Of a stretch of DNA of 64,000 bases, positions 8,146 through 16,335 are shown piece by piece. How positions within the stretch are numbered: position 1 is the stretch's first letter; the number at the start of each line of letters is the position of its first letter. The DNA lies in the NCBI GenBank assembly GCA_017303805.1, contig JAFLBQ010000001.1, positions 248,001-312,000 on the forward strand. The letters are read 5' to 3'. The notes beneath the pieces are model-generated. The model searched no databases, was not told the DNA's origin, and saw only the letters and a list, made by a program, of their open reading frames with translations. The position numbers were made by a program, and so were the translations under genes. Source of the DNA: Cytophagales bacterium (GTDB lineage Bacteria > Bacteroidota > Bacteroidia > Cytophagales > Cyclobacteriaceae).

Positions 8146-8165
8146 TTTATGATCCGGATCATAAA
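8146..8165. promoter_or_regulatory. 20-bp perfect palindrome, probable Crp/Fnr-family operator
   Basis: TTTATGATCCGGATCATAAA reads identically on both strands. Its core TGAT-N4-ATCA has the half-site spacing of FNR/DNR-type operators (consensus TTGAT-N4-ATCAA). It sits 200 bases upstream of the Crp/Fnr gene that heads the nos cluster, beyond the epimerase terminator, so it can only serve the nos transcript. The symmetry is seen directly; its use as an operator for the adjacent regulator is inference. Confidence 0.6.
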
Positions 8166-8301
8166 CCAGAAAGCGGCCGGTATTAATATTTGGTGGTCCG
8201 ATCGCCATGCATAGAACCAACCTGCCATCTTGTATAACCGAATACAACTCCATCTGGAATCCTTTTTTGCTGGCTTTTATACAACAAGTCATCTCAGAGT
8301 C

Positions 8302-8313
8302 TGACAAAAGTCA
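8302..8313. promoter_or_regulatory. Second short inverted repeat upstream of the Crp/Fnr gene
   Basis: TGAC-AAAA-GTCA is a dyad with the 4-base spacing of Crp/Fnr-type sites, 52 bases upstream of the regulator start codon. It is shorter and weaker than the 8146 palindrome and may be chance. Confidence 0.35.
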
Positions 8314-8365
8314 TTTTTTACCCCGCACCCGGCTGGTAGGTTTATATCATCAAATCACCGCATTT

Positions 8366-8980
8366 ATGATCGACCCCCAGGTATTACAGCGTTACGGAGC
8401 AAGGGAGCTGCAACTACAAAAAGATGAAATACTTTTTCGCGAAGGTGAGGAGGCGCTGCACTATTTTCAGGTGCACGCGGGCGCAGTTAAAATGATAACC
8501 AATAGCCCCGATGGGCAGGAGTTTATACAAGGTATTTTTAAAGCGAACGATAGCTTTGGTGAACCACCGCTACTTTGTTCATTTCCCTATCCCAGCTTTG
8601 CCATTGCATTAGAGCCTGCTGTTGTTTTTAAATTGTCGAAAGAGAAATTTCTAACGCTGCTACGCGAGAATTTTGAAATCCATCTTCAATTCGACAGAAT
8701 ACTATGCCAACGCCTGCGCTACAAGTCGATGGTACTCTCCGAAATTTCCTTTTACGATCCGGAACACCGGATTATGAGTTTGCTGAACTACTTAAAAGAA
8801 GAAGCACATCGGCATAAACCAGATGGAATGATTCGGGAGAACCACGTGTACGAAGTACCCTTTACGCGCCAACAATTAGCCGATATGAGCGGCCTTCGGG
8901 TTGAAACTGTAATCCGCACAGTTAAAAAAATGGAAACGGATGGAAAAGTAAAACTGGTTGGAAGAAAAATCACACTCTGA
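8366..8980 (+). CDS. Crp/Fnr-family transcriptional regulator of the nos cluster
   Basis: This 204-residue protein has an N-terminal cyclic-nucleotide-binding-like beta barrel (about residues 10-115, with LFREGEEALHYFQVHAGAVK and GEPPLL in place of the cAMP-binding GE..RSA motif). A dimerisation helix and a C-terminal winged helix-turn-helix (about 150-204) follow. The recognition helix is LRVETVIRTVKKM; the conserved E and R of the family E--SR/RE--GR element are present. The effector-binding arginine is absent and there is no N-terminal FeS cysteine cluster, which resembles DNR-type NO/N-oxide-responsive regulators. The start at 8366 is chosen because upstream codons would add 53 unrelated residues. 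It precedes the nos genes by 26 bases, so it is likely autoregulated and controls N2O respiration. Confidence 0.85.
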   Translation: MIDPQVLQRYGARELQLQKDEILFREGEEALHYFQVHAGAVKMITNSPDGQEFIQGIFKANDSFGEPPLLCSFPYPSFAIALEPAVVFKLSKEKFLTLLRENFEIHLQFDRILCQRLRYKSMVLSEISFYDPEHRIMSLLNYLKEEAHRHKPDGMIRENHVYEVPFTRQQLADMSGLRVETVIRTVKKMETDGKVKLVGRKITL

Positions 8981-9006
8981 ATATTTAAAAACTAACCTAC
9001 CTAAAA

Positions 9007-9474
9007 ATGAACACAATAAAATACCTGATTGCTCCCGGCCTGTTGGTGTTGGCAATTGCTTGCGCGCCCGATAAGCCCGTTACCACCGAAGAGAAGAACC
9101 TGAATAAAAGTGCCGTGGAGGCAATCACCGATCCTACCAAAGGAATTGGCGCTGTAAAAAATGTTACGCTCAATACCCCGTTGGAGCAAGACCGTGTAAA
9201 ACGAGGTCTTGCTATTTACGAAATGAAATGCTTGTCGTGCCATCGGTTAGATGGCACCCGCGTGGTGGGCCCGGGCTGGAAGGATGTAACCAAAAACCGA
9301 AAGCCAGAGTGGATTATGAATATGATTACCAACGTAGATGTGATGCTGGAGCAAGACCCGGAAGCACAGAAACTATTGGAGTTGTGTTTGATGCGGATGC
9401 CCAATCAAAATATGTCTATTGGCGATGCCCGCGATGTATTGGAATTTATGCGCCAGAATGATGGCGAGAAATAA
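9007..9474 (+). CDS. Lipoprotein monohaem cytochrome c of the nos cluster
   Basis: This 155-residue protein has a lipoprotein signal peptide (VLAIACAPD). A single class I cytochrome c domain follows: haem-binding CLSCH near residue 76, a downstream GPGWK loop, and a distal methionine within MRMPNQNM. It would be anchored in a membrane facing the periplasm. Equivalent small cytochromes next to nosZ in Bacteroidota are the probable electron donors to NosZ. The haem site is certain; the donor role is inferred from position. It is followed after 19 bases by the fasciclin lipoprotein. Confidence 0.88.
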   Translation: MNTIKYLIAPGLLVLAIACAPDKPVTTEEKNLNKSAVEAITDPTKGIGAVKNVTLNTPLEQDRVKRGLAIYEMKCLSCHRLDGTRVVGPGWKDVTKNRKPEWIMNMITNVDVMLEQDPEAQKLLELCLMRMPNQNMSIGDARDVLEFMRQNDGEK

Positions 9475-9493
9475 TAACCTACCAATTAAAACT

Positions 9494-10036
9494 ATGAAAA
9501 AGTACATGTTAGTCCTTGCAGCCCTGGCGTTTGCCTGTGGCCAGCAAACAACTACAACCGAAGCCCCGGTTGCCGAGATTCCCGCAGGTGGTCAGTCCAA
9601 CGTACAAGACGCAGAGTCGCAGCAAGACGTAGTAAAGATTGCCGCTAACTCACCTGATCATACCACCCTGGTGGCCGCACTTAAAGCAGCCGAGTATGTA
9701 GATGCGCTCTCCAATGCCGGCCCGTTTACCGTGTTTGCTCCAACCAATGCAGCGTTCGATAAACTTCCGGCCGGCACATTGGAAACGCTAACCAAACCGG
9801 AAAACAAAGAAAAGTTGCGCACCATACTGGAGTACCATGTGTTTGTGGGTGTACTTACCGAAAACATGATTCGGGACGGAATGACACTTAACCAGGTTAG
9901 CCTCGATAATGTAACACTGCATAAAAAAGATGGCAAGATTACCGTAAACGGTGCGAATGTGCTGGGCAGTGCCCGTGGTTCTAACGGGATAGTGTACATC
10001 ATCGATGCAGTTTTACTTCCTCCTGATAAGAAATAA
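9494..10036 (+). CDS. Fasciclin-domain lipoprotein
   Basis: This 180-residue lipoprotein (signal ending LAFACGQ) has one fasciclin (FAS1) domain over about residues 45-178. The two conserved blocks are present: GPFTVFAPTNAAFDKLP (near residue 75) and the late YIIDAVLLPP, with LRTILEYHV between. FAS1 domains mediate adhesion or protein-protein contact. Placement between a cytochrome and nosZ is recurrent in Bacteroidota nos clusters and suggests a scaffolding role at the periplasmic membrane face, but this is inference. The ATG at 9494 is chosen because it starts the lipoprotein signal. Confidence 0.88.
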   Translation: MKKYMLVLAALAFACGQQTTTTEAPVAEIPAGGQSNVQDAESQQDVVKIAANSPDHTTLVAALKAAEYVDALSNAGPFTVFAPTNAAFDKLPAGTLETLTKPENKEKLRTILEYHVFVGVLTENMIRDGMTLNQVSLDNVTLHKKDGKITVNGANVLGSARGSNGIVYIIDAVLLPPDKK

Positions 10037-10059
10037 TTAACCTCACTAACATAACTATC

Positions 10060-12054
10060 ATGAAAAATAAATTGATCTCTCAAATGCTGATGGTACCGGT
10101 TGTACTTGCCAGCGCACTTTTATGGCAAAGTTGCAAGCCAAAGGCACCGGCTTCTGTTTCTGTGGGCGATGCAGCCTCCAAAGCATATGTTGCTCCCGGA
10201 AAGTATGACGAGTTCTATAACTTCGTATCGGGTGGGTTTAATGGCCAGATGAGTGTGTACGGCATTCCCTCGGGCCGATTTCTTAGAAATATTCCGGTAT
10301 TTTCCGAAGACCCTACCACCGGCTATGGCTACAGCGAAGAAACCAAACCCATGCTCAACACCTCGCACGGATATGTGCCGTGGGACGATCTGCACCACCC
10401 CGCTCTATCCACAACCAATGGCGAGCACGATGGCCGCTGGGTTTTTGGCAATGCCAACAATACACCCCGTGTTGCGCGTATCGATCTAAAAACTTTCCGT
10501 ACGGCCGAAATTATTGAGCTACCAAACAGTGGCGGAAATCACTCCTCGCCATTTATTACCGAAAATACAGAGTACGTGGTAGCAGGTACACGCTTTAGTG
10601 TACCCGTAGGCGACAAAACTGATGTGCCCATCAGCACCTTTAAAGAAAACTTCAAAGGGTTTATCAGTTTTATTTCGGTGGATAGGAATGATGGCAAAAT
10701 GAAAATTGCATTTCAGCTTAAAACACCGGGTATAAGTTTTGACCTGGCGCGTGCCGGCAAAGGCCCCTCGCACGGTTGGTTTTTCTTTTCGTGCTACAAC
10801 ACCGAGCAAGCCTATACATTACTGGAGGTAAACGCTTCGCAGAAAGACAAAGACTTTATAATGGCCGTAAACTGGAAGAAGGCCGAAGAGTACATTGCTG
10901 CCGGCAAAGGAGAAAAAGTAAAAGCAAAGTATGCACACAATTGGTACGATGAATCAACACATACTGCTACCTCAGAAATTTTAACCGAAGTACTGCAACT
11001 CGACCCAGCCTTGTTGAAAGACATCATCTATTTTATTCCTTGTCCTAAATCTCCACACGGATGCGATACCGACCCCACAGGCGAGTACATTGTGGGCAGC
11101 GGAAAGTTGGCCGCCTTGATTCCGGTATTTTCATTTAGCAAAATTCAGCAGGCTATTGCCAACAAAGAGTTTGAAGGTGAGTTTGCGGGCATTCCGGTAA
11201 TTAAGTACGAAGCCGCCCTGCATGGCGAAGTGAAGAAACCGGGCCTGGGCCCGTTGCATACCGAGTTTGATGGTAAAGGCAATGCATACACTTCTTTCTT
11301 CGTGTCATCCGAAATTGTGAAATGGAACGTAGAATCGCTTCAGGTATTAGACCGGGTGCCAACTTACTATTCCATCGGCCACCTGAGTGTGCCAGGCGGG
11401 CCAACCAAAAAACCCTGGGGCAAATATGTAATAGCTTATAACAAGATTACAAAAGATCGGTACTTACCTACCGGGCCAGAGCTCGCACAATCGGCACAGA
11501 TTTACGACATCAGTGGCGATAAAATGCAATTGATTTTAGATTTCCCAACGGTAGGCGAACCACATTATGCCGAAGCGATACCCGCTAACCTGGTTATGCC
11601 AAATTCTGTAAAAATCTTTAAGCTGGAAGAGAACAAACATCCCTACGTGGCGCTTGGTGAAGGGCAAGCAAAGGTAGAGCGTAAAGGAAACCAGGTGCAT
11701 GTGTACATGACGGCCATCCGTTCGCACCTTACCCCCGATAACATTGAAGGTGTAAAACTTGGTGATGAAGTGTATTTTCATGTTACCAACCTGGAACAAG
11801 ATTGGGATGTGCCCCACGGCTTTGCTGTAAAAGGGGCTAACAATGCAGAGTTACTGATTATGCCGGGCGAAACACAAACATTAAAGTGGAAGCCACTTTC
11901 AACGGGTGTGTTTCCTTTCTATTGCACCGACTTCTGCTCAGCCTTGCATCAGGAAATGCAAGGATATGTGCGTGTGTCGCCCACAGGCTCGAATGTTCCT
12001 TTGAAATTTTCTACCGGAAAAATCGAAGACGAGACCAACGGGGCAGGCCTGTAA
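10060..12054 (+). CDS. nosZ: Nitrous oxide reductase, clade II (Sec-type)
   Basis: This 664-residue enzyme reduces N2O to N2 in the periplasm. A seven-bladed beta-propeller holds the CuZ centre through histidines visible in DDLHHP, GGNHSS, PSHGWFF, SPHGCD, PLHTEF, IGHLS and EPHYAE. The C-terminal cupredoxin domain holds CuA: C622-x3-C626-x3-H630-x2-M633 in YCTDFCSALHQEM. The signal peptide lacks a twin arginine, is Sec-type and ends with a lipobox-like LWQSC (Cys 25), which together with gene order defines clade II (atypical) NosZ. The gene sits 23 bases after the fasciclin gene, and two strong hairpins follow before the next gene. No nitrite or NO reductase is in the window, so a stand-alone N2O reducer is possible. 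Confidence 0.97.
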   Translation: MKNKLISQMLMVPVVLASALLWQSCKPKAPASVSVGDAASKAYVAPGKYDEFYNFVSGGFNGQMSVYGIPSGRFLRNIPVFSEDPTTGYGYSEETKPMLNTSHGYVPWDDLHHPALSTTNGEHDGRWVFGNANNTPRVARIDLKTFRTAEIIELPNSGGNHSSPFITENTEYVVAGTRFSVPVGDKTDVPISTFKENFKGFISFISVDRNDGKMKIAFQLKTPGISFDLARAGKGPSHGWFFFSCYNTEQAYTLLEVNASQKDKDFIMAVNWKKAEEYIAAGKGEKVKAKYAHNWYDESTHTATSEILTEVLQLDPALLKDIIYFIPCPKSPHGCDTDPTGEYIVGSGKLAALIPVFSFSKIQQAIANKEFEGEFAGIPVIKYEAALHGEVKKPGLGPLHTEFDGKGNAYTSFFVSSEIVKWNVESLQVLDRVPTYYSIGHLSVPGGPTKKPWGKYVIAYNKITKDRYLPTGPELAQSAQIYDISGDKMQLILDFPTVGEPHYAEAIPANLVMPNSVKIFKLEENKHPYVALGEGQAKVERKGNQVHVYMTAIRSHLTPDNIEGVKLGDEVYFHVTNLEQDWDVPHGFAVKGANNAELLIMPGETQTLKWKPLSTGVFPFYCTDFCSALHQEMQGYVRVSPTGSNVPLKFSTGKIEDETNGAGL

Positions 12055-12071
12055 GTTATCGCATGTGAATA

Positions 12072-12131
12072 AACCGGGTTCATAGTTTCCCGGTTGTTTA
12101 ACCCCGCTCCGCATTTTGCGGATGCGGGGTT
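12072..12131 (+). other. Two tandem RNA hairpins between nosZ and the NosB-like gene
   Basis: Hairpin 1 is AACCGGG (12072-12078) / CCCGGTT (12089-12095). Hairpin 2 is AACCCCGC-TCCGCA (12100-12113) pairing with TGCGGA and GCGGGGTT (up to 12131) with one bulged T. Neither is followed by a proper T-run, so processing, mRNA stabilisation or partial attenuation is more likely than full termination. Confidence 0.6.
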
Positions 12132-12150
12132 CACTAAAACGTTAATCAAT

Positions 12151-12732
12151 ATGAAAACTCTTAGGCCTCTTTCGCGCCTGGTGGTTGCAGTGGCAGCTTT
12201 GCTCATGATCAGTGCCTACTATGTGCCTTTGTGGCAAATTCTTATGTGGGCACCTCAGTATCCAGAAGGGTTAGAGATGAATATCTGGATTAACACCATT
12301 AGTGGCGATGTAAAAGTGATAAGTGCCCTTAACCATTATATAGGCATGAAGCATATCGAGGTAGAGATGTTTCCGGAGTTTGGATACATGATTTACATTG
12401 TTGGGTTTCTGATTGGCTTCGGGTTATTAACGGCACTTCTTAATAGGAGAATTATGTTGTGGGTGTTTAGTGGATTACTGGTGGCAACGGCTGCGGCTGC
12501 GTTAATAGATTTTTGGCTTTGGGGTTATGACTATGGGCATAACCTGGATCCTACTGCAGCCATTAATATCCCGGGCATGTCATACCAGCCACCCTTAATC
12601 GGTACCAAACAACTTTTAAACTTTACGGCATTTTCCGGACCGGCTATAGGCGGTTGGATTTTTATTGTTTCGGGTATGTTGGTGCTGGCTACACTCGGAT
12701 TTGAAATATATACCTCAAGAAAAAAAGTATGA
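12151..12732 (+). CDS. NosB-like polytopic membrane protein
   Basis: This 193-residue protein has about four transmembrane helices (near residues 9-28, 83-105, 112-135 and 165-186) and a periplasmic stretch between helices 1 and 2 containing HYIGMKHIEVEMFPE. A second loop carries PTAAINIPGMSYQPPLIG. Its place directly after nosZ and before nosL is that of the accessory protein called NosB in clade II nos clusters. Its biochemical role is not settled; it may help electron delivery or maturation. The start at 12151 begins the first hydrophobic helix. It overlaps nosL by 4 bases (ATGA). Confidence 0.65.
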   Translation: MKTLRPLSRLVVAVAALLMISAYYVPLWQILMWAPQYPEGLEMNIWINTISGDVKVISALNHYIGMKHIEVEMFPEFGYMIYIVGFLIGFGLLTALLNRRIMLWVFSGLLVATAAAALIDFWLWGYDYGHNLDPTAAINIPGMSYQPPLIGTKQLLNFTAFSGPAIGGWIFIVSGMLVLATLGFEIYTSRKKV

Positions 12733-13160
12733 AAGCACTTATGATTGGTATTGTAAGTTTGATATCCCTCGGCTGCACGGTGCAACCCGAGCCACTGGTG
12801 TTTGGTAAGGATATGTGCTATACCTGCAAAATGACACTGGTGGATAGAAAGTTTGGCGCAGAACTGGTAACGAAGAAAGGCAAGGTTTATAAATTCGATG
12901 ATCTGAACTGTATGTTGAACTTCTATAATTCCGGATATGTAGAGACTGAGGAGTTTAAGTTTATTCAGGTGGTGGATTTTTCTAAACCCGAAAAACTTAT
13001 TGAAGCGCAGCACGCCTGGTACCTGAAGTCGGCTAACTTACGCACCCCCATGGCCAGTGAAGTGGCGGCCTTCGAAAACGAACAGGTCATTCAACCTTTA
13101 AAAAAGGAATGGAACGGGGTACTGATGAGTTGGGGCGAAATTCAAACCCAATTTAAATAA
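12729..13160 (+). CDS. nosL: NosL copper chaperone lipoprotein
   Basis: This 143-residue lipoprotein has a signal ending ISLGC. It carries the family motif MCYTCKM (residues about 33-39) and a second conserved cysteine in DDLNCML. NosL binds Cu(I) and supplies copper for assembly of the CuZ site of NosZ. The C-terminal region contains FxQVVDFSKPE and WYLKSANLRTPMASEVAAF, typical landmarks (the conserved threonine-proline-Met segment). Translation is coupled to the upstream gene by a 4-base overlap. Confidence 0.93.
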   Translation: MKALMIGIVSLISLGCTVQPEPLVFGKDMCYTCKMTLVDRKFGAELVTKKGKVYKFDDLNCMLNFYNSGYVETEEFKFIQVVDFSKPEKLIEAQHAWYLKSANLRTPMASEVAAFENEQVIQPLKKEWNGVLMSWGEIQTQFK

Positions 13161-13176
13161 TGTTAAAAATTAGAGG

Positions 13177-14415
13177 ATGAGTAAAGTTGGTTTTGCACTT
13201 GCACTTTTATTGTGGAGCACCGGGTGCAAGGCAACTACCTGGGTGGTTGGGGCTACAGAGAAAACAAAACACATAAAAGAAGCAATTGCCTTGGCGCAAC
13301 CAGGTGATACCCTAATAATAAAGCCGGGCATCTATCGCGAAGGGAATCTTATCCTGCAAAAGCCACTGATTATTAAAGGGGAAGATTACCCCGTGCTGGA
13401 TGGCGAAAACCAATTTGAAATTTTTACAATACATGCCGATAATGTGGTGTTAACGGGTTTGAAGTTTATAAATACCGGCATTGCCAGCATCAACGATCTG
13501 GCAGCAATCAAACTATTAGAATCCTCGCGGGTTAAAATTACCAACAATAAATTCGAGAATACTTTTTTTGGGATCTACCTGGCTAATTCCTCACACGTAT
13601 GGATTGAAGAAAATGAGTTGCGTGCAAATGCGGAATCAGAGCACCAGATTGGAAACGGCATTCACTTATGGAAATGCAATCACATAACCATTCATAAAAA
13701 CAAAGTGAAAGGCCACCGCGATGGAATTTACTTTGAATTTGTAACCAACTCGCTCATTACCCAAAACCACAGCGAAGGAAATATGCGCTACGGGTTGCAC
13801 TTTATGTTTTCGCATAACGATGAGTACAGAGATAATACGTTTGCGAATAATGGCGCGGGCGTGGCCGTAATGTACACCAAAGCGGTTACCATGGTGCGCA
13901 ACACCTTCATCCACAATTGGGGGTCTTCGGCCTACGGTTTGTTATTAAAAGATATTCGCGACAGTGAGATTTCAAACAATGCCTTCGTAGAAAACTCGGT
14001 AGGTATTTTTATGGAAGGCAGCAGCCGCAATAACATTAGGCAAAACAAGTTTTATCAAAACGGGTATGCGCTTAGGCTGCAAGCCAGTTGCGATGACAAC
14101 CGGATTACCCGCAACAACTTTCAACAGAATACTTTTGATCTTGTTACCAATGGCAGCCTGGTGTTAAACACAATCGAAGCCAACTATTGGGACCGCTACG
14201 AAGGGTATGATCTAAATAAAGACAAAACGGGCGATGTGCCCTACCGGCCGATAAGTATTTACGGCACCATTGTAGAACGCATGCCACAAGCTATTTTATT
14301 GTGGCGAAGTTTTTTGGTACTGTTGCTGGACAAAGCGGAAAAAGCCATGCCCGTGCTTACACCCGAAAACTTAATGGACACAAGCCCAGCCATGTTGCCG
14401 TATGATTTCAATTAA
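13177..14415 (+). CDS. nosD: NosD periplasmic copper-site maturation protein
   Basis: This 412-residue protein has a signal sequence (ALALLLWSTGCKA, possibly lipidated at the Cys). A right-handed parallel beta-helix follows, built from roughly 22-residue repeats with N-rich turns (for example ITNNKFENTFFGIYLANS, ITIHKNKVKGHRDGIYFE). NosD acts with the NosFY ABC transporter in CuZ assembly on NosZ. The C-terminal NYWDRYEGYDLNKDKTGDVPYRP segment is strongly conserved in the family. It overlaps nosF by 14 bases, indicating translational coupling. Confidence 0.93.
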   Translation: MSKVGFALALLLWSTGCKATTWVVGATEKTKHIKEAIALAQPGDTLIIKPGIYREGNLILQKPLIIKGEDYPVLDGENQFEIFTIHADNVVLTGLKFINTGIASINDLAAIKLLESSRVKITNNKFENTFFGIYLANSSHVWIEENELRANAESEHQIGNGIHLWKCNHITIHKNKVKGHRDGIYFEFVTNSLITQNHSEGNMRYGLHFMFSHNDEYRDNTFANNGAGVAVMYTKAVTMVRNTFIHNWGSSAYGLLLKDIRDSEISNNAFVENSVGIFMEGSSRNNIRQNKFYQNGYALRLQASCDDNRITRNNFQQNTFDLVTNGSLVLNTIEANYWDRYEGYDLNKDKTGDVPYRPISIYGTIVERMPQAILLWRSFLVLLLDKAEKAMPVLTPENLMDTSPAMLPYDFN

Positions 14416-15130
14416 TTCTTTAGAAAAAAAATTCGGGCGGTTAACAGCGCTCGATCAGGTAACCCTGCAATTGAAAGGTGGCAAGAGCTATGCGCTAATT
14501 GGGCCAAACGGCTCCGGTAAGACCACACTTATAAAAAGTATTTTGGGGTTGGTGGTACCCACTTCCGGAAGCATTTTGTTTGAAGATAAACCAATTCTTT
14601 ACGACTGGAAGTACCGCGATAAAATCGGATACATGCCTCAAATCGGGCGCTATCCGGAAAACATGCGGGTAGGGCAGTTGTTCGAAATGATGAAGCACAT
14701 CAGGCCGGGTAAACAAAAGGTAGATGAAGAATTGCTGGATGCCTTTAAGCTCTATAAAATTTTTGATAAGCGCATGCACGCACTATCTGGCGGAACCCGC
14801 CAAAAAGTGAGTGCCGCCCTTGCGTTTTTGTTCCATGCCCCGGTTTTAATTTTAGACGAACCCACCGCAGGGCTCGATCCGGTTTCGGTAGAGCTATTAA
14901 AAGAAAAAATAATACAGGAAAAACGCAGGGGTAAGTTATTAATAATCACTTCGCACATTCTGAACGATCTGGATGAAATCGCCACTGAGATGGTGTACAT
15001 GTTTGAAGGTCGTATCCAATACAATAATTCTATCGAAAGCCTGAAAGCCGAAACCAACGAGGTCAAACTAACAAAAGCTATTGCTACGCTCATCCGCCAG
15101 CGCGAGTTGCTGGAGTCTGTAACTGAATAA
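14402..15130 (+). CDS. nosF: NosF ABC transporter ATP-binding protein
   Basis: This 242-residue ABC ATPase has Walker A GPNGSGKTT (near residues 35-43), Q-loop MPQIGRYPE, signature LSGGTRQK, Walker B LILDEPTAGLDP and H-switch ITSHI. With NosY it forms the transporter that works with NosD to mature the copper-sulfide centre of NosZ, probably by moving a sulfur species. Its start lies inside nosD and nosY follows 2 bases after the stop. Confidence 0.93.
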   Translation: MISINSLEKKFGRLTALDQVTLQLKGGKSYALIGPNGSGKTTLIKSILGLVVPTSGSILFEDKPILYDWKYRDKIGYMPQIGRYPENMRVGQLFEMMKHIRPGKQKVDEELLDAFKLYKIFDKRMHALSGGTRQKVSAALAFLFHAPVLILDEPTAGLDPVSVELLKEKIIQEKRRGKLLIITSHILNDLDEIATEMVYMFEGRIQYNNSIESLKAETNEVKLTKAIATLIRQRELLESVTE

Positions 15131-15132
15131 CT

Positions 15133-15900
15133 ATGGTGCGTATTATTAAATATGTTTTTTACGACCTGCTGCGAACGCGGTTTATTCTTTTTTATACCGC
15201 TTTCCTGTTGGTGTGCACGTTCGCCTTTTTTCAACTCGATGGCGATTTTGGTAAGGTAGTGCTTAGTCTTTTAAATATCATGCTCATGGCGGTGCCCTTG
15301 GTTAGCGTGGTTTTTAGCACCATCCATTTTTTTAATTCGTATGAATTTATAGAATTGATGCTGGCCCAGCCTGTAAACCGTAAATCAGTTTTCTTAAGCG
15401 AATATCTGGCGGTTGCTTCTTCGCTTAGCCTAGCCTTTGTAGCCGGGGTAGGCTTACCCTTTCTGCTGTATGGTGCGTGGCAACCTGTGGCTACCTTAAT
15501 GGTTACCGGGGTGTTTTTAACTTGGGTGTTTGTGTCCCTCGCGTTTTTTGCATCGGTGCTTACCCGCGACAAGGCCAAGGCTATTGGTGTTGCCCTGCTT
15601 TTCTGGTTTTATTTTTCGTTAATCTACGATGGCCTTTTGTTGTGGGTAATCTATACATTTAGCGATTACCCCCTGGAAAAACTTACGCTTTCACTTATTG
15701 CCCTTAACCCGATCGATCTGGCCCGCATTGTAATGATCCTTCAACTGGATATTTCGGCACTGATGGGTTATACAGGAGCTTTTTACAAAAATTTTTTTGG
15801 CAGTAACCTCGGCATCCTGTTTTCTGTTTCATTGCTGCTGCTCTGGATTGTACTTCCAATGATTTTGGCTATGCGCATTTTTAATAAGAAGGATTTATGA
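15133..15900 (+). CDS. nosY: NosY ABC transporter permease
   Basis: This 255-residue protein has six predicted transmembrane helices (the first at about residues 17-36, the last at about 228-248). The ABC-2 permease layout is clear, including the conserved FNSYEFIELMLAQPVNRKSVF cytoplasmic coupling region after helix 2. It partners NosF. The last helix ends with AMRIFNKKDL, typical for NosY. It overlaps the next gene by 4 bases (ATGA). Confidence 0.92.
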   Translation: MVRIIKYVFYDLLRTRFILFYTAFLLVCTFAFFQLDGDFGKVVLSLLNIMLMAVPLVSVVFSTIHFFNSYEFIELMLAQPVNRKSVFLSEYLAVASSLSLAFVAGVGLPFLLYGAWQPVATLMVTGVFLTWVFVSLAFFASVLTRDKAKAIGVALLFWFYFSLIYDGLLLWVIYTFSDYPLEKLTLSLIALNPIDLARIVMILQLDISALMGYTGAFYKNFFGSNLGILFSVSLLLLWIVLPMILAMRIFNKKDL

Positions 15901-16331
15901 AGTGGTTGATTTTGGTGCACGTGGTGGGCGCAACGGTGTGGGTTGGCGGGCACCTGATTTTATCAATAGGTTTTGTACCGCGGGCGTTGCAGGTAAAAGA
16001 TGTGGATATAATTGTTTCCTTCGAGAGAAGTTTTGAACGCATTGGGATACCGGCATTACTGGCTCAAATTAGTACCGGGTTATGGATGGCGGGTATTTAC
16101 ATACCGCCCCGTCAATGGTTTACGCTGGCCTCCGCTCACCATCAATTACTTTGGATAAAGTTGGGCCTGGTACTGGCCACATTACTGTTAGCACTCCATG
16201 CCCGTTTTTTTATTATCCCGAGGCTCTCCGTTCAAAACCTTCCATCCATGGTATTTCATATCTGGTTGGTTACGCTACTTGCCATGGGGTTGCTCTTAAC
16301 CGGTTTGAGTTTCAGGTACGCTTATTTTTAA
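15897..16331 (+). CDS. CopD-like four-helix membrane protein in the nos operon
   Basis: This 144-residue protein has four transmembrane helices. The opening KWLILVHVVGATVWVGGHLIL is the typical first helix of CopD-domain and related haem/copper membrane proteins, with histidines H8 and H19 in the first helix, a pair in SAHHQLLW near residue 80, and another in ALHARFF near residue 101. The family is linked to copper uptake or membrane b-type haem. Its four-base overlap with nosY places it in the nos operon, where a copper-handling role would make sense, but binding is not demonstrated. Confidence 0.7.
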   Translation: MKWLILVHVVGATVWVGGHLILSIGFVPRALQVKDVDIIVSFERSFERIGIPALLAQISTGLWMAGIYIPPRQWFTLASAHHQLLWIKLGLVLATLLLALHARFFIIPRLSVQNLPSMVFHIWLVTLLAMGLLLTGLSFRYAYF

Positions 16332-16335
16332 CAGC

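Noticed and set aside
8207-8365. Upstream extension of the Crp/Fnr gene
   Set aside because: It would add 53 residues unlike the family and would cover the 8302 dyad; the 8366 ATG gives a normal 204-residue protein.
12072-12131. Hairpins after nosZ as a full terminator
   Set aside because: There is no real T-run and the next nos gene starts only 19 bases later with conserved order, so complete termination is unlikely.
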